From assembly GCA_963969595.1 (NCBI GenBank), contig OZ018415.1, positions 10,292,001-10,356,000 of the forward strand: DNA of 64,000 bases, given 5' to 3'. Below, piece after piece: positions 58,593-64,000 of the stretch. The stretch is from Neckera pumila. Lineage: Eukaryota > Streptophyta > Bryopsida > Hypnales > Neckeraceae. A model generated the notes under the pieces. The model searched no databases. It was not told where the DNA came from and saw only the letters and a list, made by a program, of their open reading frames with translations. The translations under genes were made by a program, and so were the position numbers. Each line of letters starts with the position of its first letter. Within the stretch, counting starts at the first letter, position 1.

Positions 58593-58768
58593 CACAAGGA
58601 AGGTAAGAGAAGTTACCATGGGGAATAACTTGTCCATTACCGCAAGGTAACCACCTCCGAAGTGGTAAACTCATAGTAGTTTACCACGTAGGAGGTGGTT
58701 ACCATCTGGGAAATATTTGAACATTCCCTCATGGTTACCTCATAGTAACAGCTCCTACCTCCCTTGTG
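58593..58768. mobile_element. Small foldback element, 176 bp
   Basis: Ends CACAAGGAAGGTA and, in reverse, CACAAGGGAGGTA. Inner arms GGTAACCACCTCC and GGAGGTGGTTACC, centre GTGGTAAACTCATAGTAG. Could fold almost end to end. No target duplication identified. Confidence 0.55.
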
Positions 58769-59133
58769 AACTGATGCAAAATAACTACGAAGAGAATCTC
58801 ACCTTGTGGAGGGACGCAGGGTTCAAAGCAGCGTGATCATGAGCTCACGATTATCACGAGAGCGACATTCAGTCCCTCCCTCCCTGCTGCAGCTCTCCCT
58901 CATCCTCACGTTTCATTAAATTTCCCATCTGATCTGCACGTCATTTTTATTGAACATGACCATTCTCGACTCACTCAGTTCTGATTTCGTACCCACATGG
59001 ACTACTACAAGTTCGTGTACGCTTCCAGACATTCCATGCACGATTTTTCAGAGTGAGCAATCCAAGGAGTCACACGTCCACAAGATACTTTAATTTCCGG
59101 ACAGACGCGGAACTCAACTAGTGCAGAGGGTCG
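58769..59133. other. No gene recognised
   Basis: Stretch between the foldback and the breakpoint of copy C. Nothing seen. Confidence 0.35.
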
Positions 59134-59760
59134 AGCCAGAGCATACATGCAGACTTCCGGAGCTGTTTGACAGGTGGGTGGACAAGCATGTCACTTAGAT
59201 ATTGTTTGAGTTGATCGGCCAGGACACTGTCTTGCTTTAGAACGGAAGAGAATGGAGTCGGCTAGCAAGGATGAGGATCGACCACCTGCATATCCGATCC
59301 TGGGATTCTGGGAACCCCGAAGCAGATGCAGACGCCGGATCCAAGACTGGCGTGAGTCAAGGTGTACGACAACAACCGATCTTTCATTAGAAATGGCGGT
59401 AATCCACAAACTTGGCACTTTCACGTTCAGATCGTGCGGGCTGAAATCTGTACCTGCTCTAGAAATGAATGGAAAGATGGCATATGAAATTTTAATGAAA
59501 TTTCCCATCAACTTCCATTGATCCCCCAACAATGGCATAATTATACAGACTGATAAGCTGATCAAAGGTAGGCTAGCTAGCTGGCGGATTGCGGATTGAT
59601 AAGCTGGATCGGAAGCTCGAGTGTTCTGCATTGCACGTGATCAAGTGATGATGACGATAACATTCAAGGATACTATTAATTAATGTGAACTCATAGTTGG
59701 AGAATAGGAACGAGATACTAATCATATAGAACTAATTGGCACCTGCAATATGCATGTATT

Positions 59761-59766
59761 TTTATT
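59761..59766 (-). terminator. Poly(A) signal of lectin copy C
   Basis: AATAAA on the minus strand, about 200 bases after the lectin stop, matching copy A. Confidence 0.5.
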
Positions 59767-59961
59767 TTTCGTTTTTTTCAGGTTACATATCCAGGGCACA
59801 CAGTCACATCACTGTACCCCAGCTTCTATCGCGATCAAGCCCGCTAATTGCTACAGAGCAGTACGTGTGTCTGTGTCTATATCCTGAACGCCGATCGAGC
59901 GTGTGCAGGACGTCGCTGCCGAGGCTCGCTCGATCACCGCCAAATTCAGCGACCTAGCTTG

Positions 59962-60390
59962 CTAGTTGATGGTGATGGTGGCGTACAAGGTGTTGCCGTC
60001 TTCTTTGTAGTACTTGACGGCGATGGTGTCGCCCTTGGTGGATTTCTTCTCCAGCTCCCCGGCCTGCTTCCACAGTGCAGCGCTGTGTTCGCCATCGCCG
60101 TAGTATAGGGGATGTATCTCCACGCCCGTGTTGCTGGAGCTCAGGTTGGGCACGATGTCGCACCAGTGTTTGTAGTTGTGAACGCCCAGGGCCACCAGGA
60201 AGTACTCGCCCTCCAGGTTCTTGAAGCGCAGTGTGCCGGACGTGCCGCTGCCGCCCATGCTCAGCGTCTGCTCGCCGTCGCACTCCGCCCAAGTGCCGCC
60301 TTGGGCGAAGTGCCACACCGTCTTCTCCACGATGCTGAACCACTTTGCGGGATCCTTCTGGATCACTCGCACGCGGATGGTGTAAGACAT
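59962..60390 (-). CDS. Fungal fruit-body type lectin (ABL family), copy C
   Basis: Encodes the same 142-residue protein as copies A and B. At least one synonymous change is visible (GGC GAA in place of GGA GAA near the middle). TATA box at 60545-60552 and poly(A) signal at 59761-59766 are present and no transposon disturbs the locus, so this and copy A are the best candidates for normal expression. The leader is slightly shorter than in A and B, as it lacks a few bases just before the ATG and the in-frame leader differs there. Confidence 0.93.
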   Translation of the reverse strand: MSYTIRVRVIQKDPAKWFSIVEKTVWHFAQGGTWAECDGEQTLSMGGSGTSGTLRFKNLEGEYFLVALGVHNYKHWCDIVPNLSSSNTGVEIHPLYYGDGEHSAALWKQAGELEKKSTKGDTIAVKYYKEDGNTLYATITIN

Positions 60391-60544
60391 GGTGAAGGCA
60401 GGGGCTTGCGAACGGAACTGAGACGAAGGACTAGTGAATCGTGAAGGAAGGAAGGAAGGACGCGCAATGTGTGGAACAATGGGAAGCACGTTGAGATCAA
60501 AGTGAACTGGACTGAGGGTGTGTTGGATTGGGAAGGAGACTCTG

Positions 60545-60552
60545 TTTATATA
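60545..60552 (-). promoter_or_regulatory. TATA box of lectin copy C
   Basis: TATATAAA on the minus strand, same place as in copies A and B. Confidence 0.7.
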
Positions 60553-61903
60553 CTAGGTGCCTGACGTTGATCGTGGAGATTGATGGAGCTAGCTAGCTGC
60601 GTGCTGACTGATGAACGTCGCTTGCGTAGCCCAGAGTACCTGCAGTCGGCCTGGGTGGCGGTCGGCCTGCCCGTCCTTGCAATTGTTGTTAAATTATATT
60701 AGCGTGGCCACCAGGTGCTTTTTTTGAGCACCACTATAATATTTTATATCGCCCCTTTTGGTACTTTATAAAAACTGAAACAAAAAGCCCTGGTGGCCAC
60801 ATGCTCATTTCTGGTTTGAAGAACTCTGAAATCAGGGGACGCACGGACTTACTGATCGTAACTGAACTCTTAATTAGATTTCGGCCTGACGTGCGTGTCT
60901 GGTGCTCGGATATATAAGGATCGATCTGAGGATATATCTGACCGACATGAATGAATCTTCGATCATGCTTTACCCGAGGGCCAGATGACTGTACACACGC
61001 ACGCAGACATGCTCTAAGTTATGGCACTTCAGGTGTCGTTACAGGGATGCAAATATGGCATGCGCGCATGTGTACATGTTTTGCTCGTGGGAAATGTGAT
61101 TATTTTGCCAATGGCATGATCGATGCTTTTAGTTGCCGGATCATATTTTCAGATCGACCACCGCCCACCGGTATGAGGTCAGAACTGCCATTTCTCTAAT
61201 TGCAACTCAAGTGATATCGTCAATTTTGTTAAATTGGCATCTTTGTTCTGAACTGGTATACCTTGAATAAACAGTAGCCTTGAGCTCGCTCATTCAAGTT
61301 TTCCTTCTCAATTACGTACTGCACCAAATGAATGTTGGGGAATGCTGCGCATGCTAATGTCAAATCTTGATATATGTGTATGGGCGCCATTCAGATCGAG
61401 CTCTAAATTTGTGACACTCAACTGCACAAATGCTCTAAAATCTAAAATGGTATCGATTCACGTGGAGTCCAGCTCGATGTAAAGTGCCAAAGTCGAAGAT
61501 TTCCGGTCATTAACGAAATCAACATTCACTACACTGGTGGAAATTCAAGCAACTGCTCATCTTCCAAAATTTGGACTCCTCGATCGTTCCATGCTTGGAA
61601 TGGGATCTCATATGGTCTGTTTCGAAATAATCTCAGTCACCGCGTTAGCCATTCCTTTTGGAGTTTTGGCCTCGTAATGATTTCATCAAAGACAGACAAT
61701 CCAATTTACTGAGAAATTTACTGAGAATTAGTGAACGATCTATCTGTGGCATTTTAGCCGATGATCGAAGTTAACTCAAATAAGAAAACCTAATGAAAAA
61801 AGAACATGCAAAATCTGCTATTGGGCCACAGTCATACTGTATATCCTTAGCAAACCCCTTGGCAATCGTATATTTCTTACTTGAAATCACACACTCTGAG
61901 TTT

Positions 61904-64000
61904 GGTCTGAAGGACCATTGTCCCCTCATGGGACAAAATGGATTTTGGGTAGCTTACTACAACCTCAATGTTTGGTGAATTTTTTTGAAACTTTCTCATA
62001 AGATAGAAAAGCTAATTAGATTGGTGGGAATATACATGGGTACACAACTCATGTATTGCACACAAGATCATCAACATTAAAATGGCTTGGAGGGTGGCTT
62101 TTGTAAATATTATATCCAATGAAAAAGACCAAAAAGTTAAATGAAGATCAAATAAGAAAATTAAATGTAAAAAATGTTGGGTTGCATACATATTACAAAA
62201 AAACTCACAGCATATATGAACAATTGAAACACCTATATATAGTTAAAAAATTCCATACAAAAAGTTCCTTCCAAGAAAAGTTAAATTTATAATAAAAAGC
62301 CCAAAAAATTGGGTAGCTTGTTCCATGATTTGTGTATAAAAAACGCTCATTTAATTAGGTTTTAAATGTTGTTATTGTCCTCAAGGAATATTCATTTCAT
62401 ATATATAAATACATTTTTGGATTCTTTGTTAAAAAAAGGCTACAAGAATTTTCTACGTTAAGACAAATTGTATTTTTTGAGAATAGACCTTTAAAATGCA
62501 TTACTAAATGAATATAATTACTTAGGACCATATACTATGAGAGTTGCATATCTGAGCCAATATAATTTTTATTTCAATTGGTGCCTAGGACCAAAAAGTA
62601 TACCACAAAAGGTTTAGGACTAAACTTATCGAGCAACATAAAAACAATCGCAAAAAGTCAAAATAATTTTTTCTTATTTTTTCCTAAAGTATTACATTTT
62701 TGTCTATATGTGGATCATTAGTTCATTTTGTTCGAACACGTAATGAGAAAGTTAAAGACAACCTTATTTTTTGGGCAATCTATGGGTCTTTTTGAATAAT
62801 AATTTGTAGGATTCATTTGGGTCATTGCAAGAAAGAGTGGATGTTTTTCTTCTACTTTGGTTGTTTTTAGCCTTTTCGGAAGGAATACTATAAAATTAGA
62901 AAAACATTTATTTTAGAATATTAAAAATATGAACAATGTACATGCACCTATAAAAAAATGTACGCTGTGAGGGAAAAGCATCAAAAAATCCTCTGAGTTG
63001 GAGAACAAAAAAATGCAAAATTGTAAGAAAATTTGTATTTTAACATTTTAGTTTGTAAAAATTAGAATTTTTTTTTTTTAAAGACCCCCAAAAATTGGTC
63101 ATTTGGAAAGACTTCATTCTAAAGAGATTTCACCAAATGAATGATCTTAAAACCATTTTCAATGTTTAAGGGAAATATTGAAGCCCTATTTGCATAAACA
63201 TAGAAGACATAAAATAAATCTTTTTTAAATTTTCCTTTATAGAAGCATGACTTCCTAGTATAGGAATAGACCATGAAAATTTCAGCTCTATATCATTAAA
63301 TTTGGAGACAATATATTATGGAAAATCCCTTAATATTCATTTCATAATGAATGAATTTAATGGATTTTAAATATAAAGTTATCTTTTGAAATTTATGAAA
63401 AATACAAGATATGAATACACTCAAGACAAACATGTCTTTTAAAAATTTCAACTTCATGTGAGTCATGTTTCAAAAGTTATTGCAAAAGATAGCATCAACA
63501 CTCTTTTTGTGACAAATAACCAAATACCACTCTTTCTTGCAATGACTCAATTCTAAATGCAATTTTTACAATTCTTCATAATAATTGTTTCACAAAGTTA
63601 GATTTGCTTGCTAAAACAATTTCACCATAAGAATTATTGCATTTCAATCCAATCATAAAGCTGTTAATGATTTATTTATTTTTTTGATCTTGGACCTGCT
63701 TCTACTTAACAATTATTTAAAGAATGAAAATCAAGTGTGTGTGTTTTTTGAATTTTTTTCTTAGACTTTCAACTCACTTTTTCAACACAATTTTTATTTG
63801 ATTCAATGATTGTAGTACCAAAAATTCCTACAAATGGCGGTTTAGGTGATCTAAAATTGTAAGCCAACATTCAAAACAACTTCTTCCAATTTTGAATGCT
63901 AATATGTTCCAATCTATAGTTCTGTATGATTAAACTTTATGAAGTTTTTATCATATGATCTTAGACAATGAAGTACAAAATCTAACCAAGGATCTAATGG
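61904..64000 (-). mobile_element. Old TTAA-family element in copy C (incomplete)
   Basis: Begins GGTCTGAAGGACCATTGTCC as in copy B. Contains the GGGTCATTGCAAG MITE (62819-63548) and the empty TTAA site (63930-63933). Non-coding and more diverged than A and B are from each other. Confidence 0.5.
62819..63548 (-). mobile_element. MITE of the GGGTCATTGCAAG family (copy C)
   Basis: Same site as in copies A and B. Ends GGGTCATTGCAAGAAAGAG and, reversed, GAGTCATTGCAAGAAAGAG. Confidence 0.6.

Larger units (their letters stand above)
59134..64000 (-). repeat. Segmental duplication copy C, runs off the right edge
   Basis: Starts at CCAGAGCATACATGC near 59134 and matches copies A and B in the same order. 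It lacks the gypsy, copia and younger TTAA insertions. It differs from A and B by a 9-base block near 59346 and by missing CTAG near 59920. It is almost identical to B up to about 62230 and clearly more diverged beyond. Confidence 0.9.

Noticed and set aside
1..64000. tRNA, rRNA or CRISPR features.
   Set aside because: I found no cloverleaf with the usual box sequences, no rRNA blocks and no regularly spaced direct repeats of CRISPR type. The tRNA-like GGCCCATAACC at 28745 is a primer site only.

Overview
The window looks like nuclear DNA of a land plant, most probably a liverwort of the Marchantia polymorpha type. The main evidence is three intact copies of a small lectin of the Agaricus bisporus agglutinin (fungal fruit-body lectin) family. 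This family is known from fungi and has been described in Marchantia. Around the lectins are plant-type chromovirus, copia, hAT and CACTA transposon remains in an AT-rich, gene-poor setting. I see no bacterial-style operons, no rRNA or tRNA genes and no CRISPR array.

Layout. A segment carrying the lectin gene occurs three times: copy A (about 1-11754, + strand, running off the left edge), copy B (about 22697-34740 and beyond, - strand) and copy C (about 59134-64000, - strand, running off the right edge). A and B share small indels that C lacks, so they look like sisters; they form a large inverted repeat around an 11 kb spacer. Each copy serves as an empty site for insertions in the others. 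A Ty3/gypsy chromovirus sits only in copy A (2155-8331, target duplication CAACT). A Ty1/copia element sits only in copy B (23493-29037, target duplication GCTCG, inside the lectin 3' UTR). A 926-bp TTAA-flanked element sits only in copy B (33075-34000). All three therefore came in after the duplication.

Spacer between A and B: a CACTA (En/Spm) transposase remnant (11755-12478), a long-armed inverted-repeat structure that holds a fourth, partial copy of the lectin 3' flank (13240-16234), and a multi-exon hAT transposase pseudogene on the - strand (16530-22140) with an unclassified 2-kb insertion.

34.7-59.1 kb: a graveyard of small non-coding transposons. The main one is a family of about 0.9-kb elements with termini like CCCCTAAAGGACCA and TTAA target duplications (piggyBac-like signature). 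There are also CACTA-like foldback elements, a second MITE family with GGGTCATTGCAAG termini, copia relics, and a broken unknown gene (39048-41597) split by two transposons whose conceptual removal, leaving one target copy, rejoins the local reading frame exactly.

The only genes that look functional are the three lectins, each with a TATA box and two with a nearby poly(A) signal. They encode the same 142-residue protein. Everything else recognisable is transposon-derived and broken.
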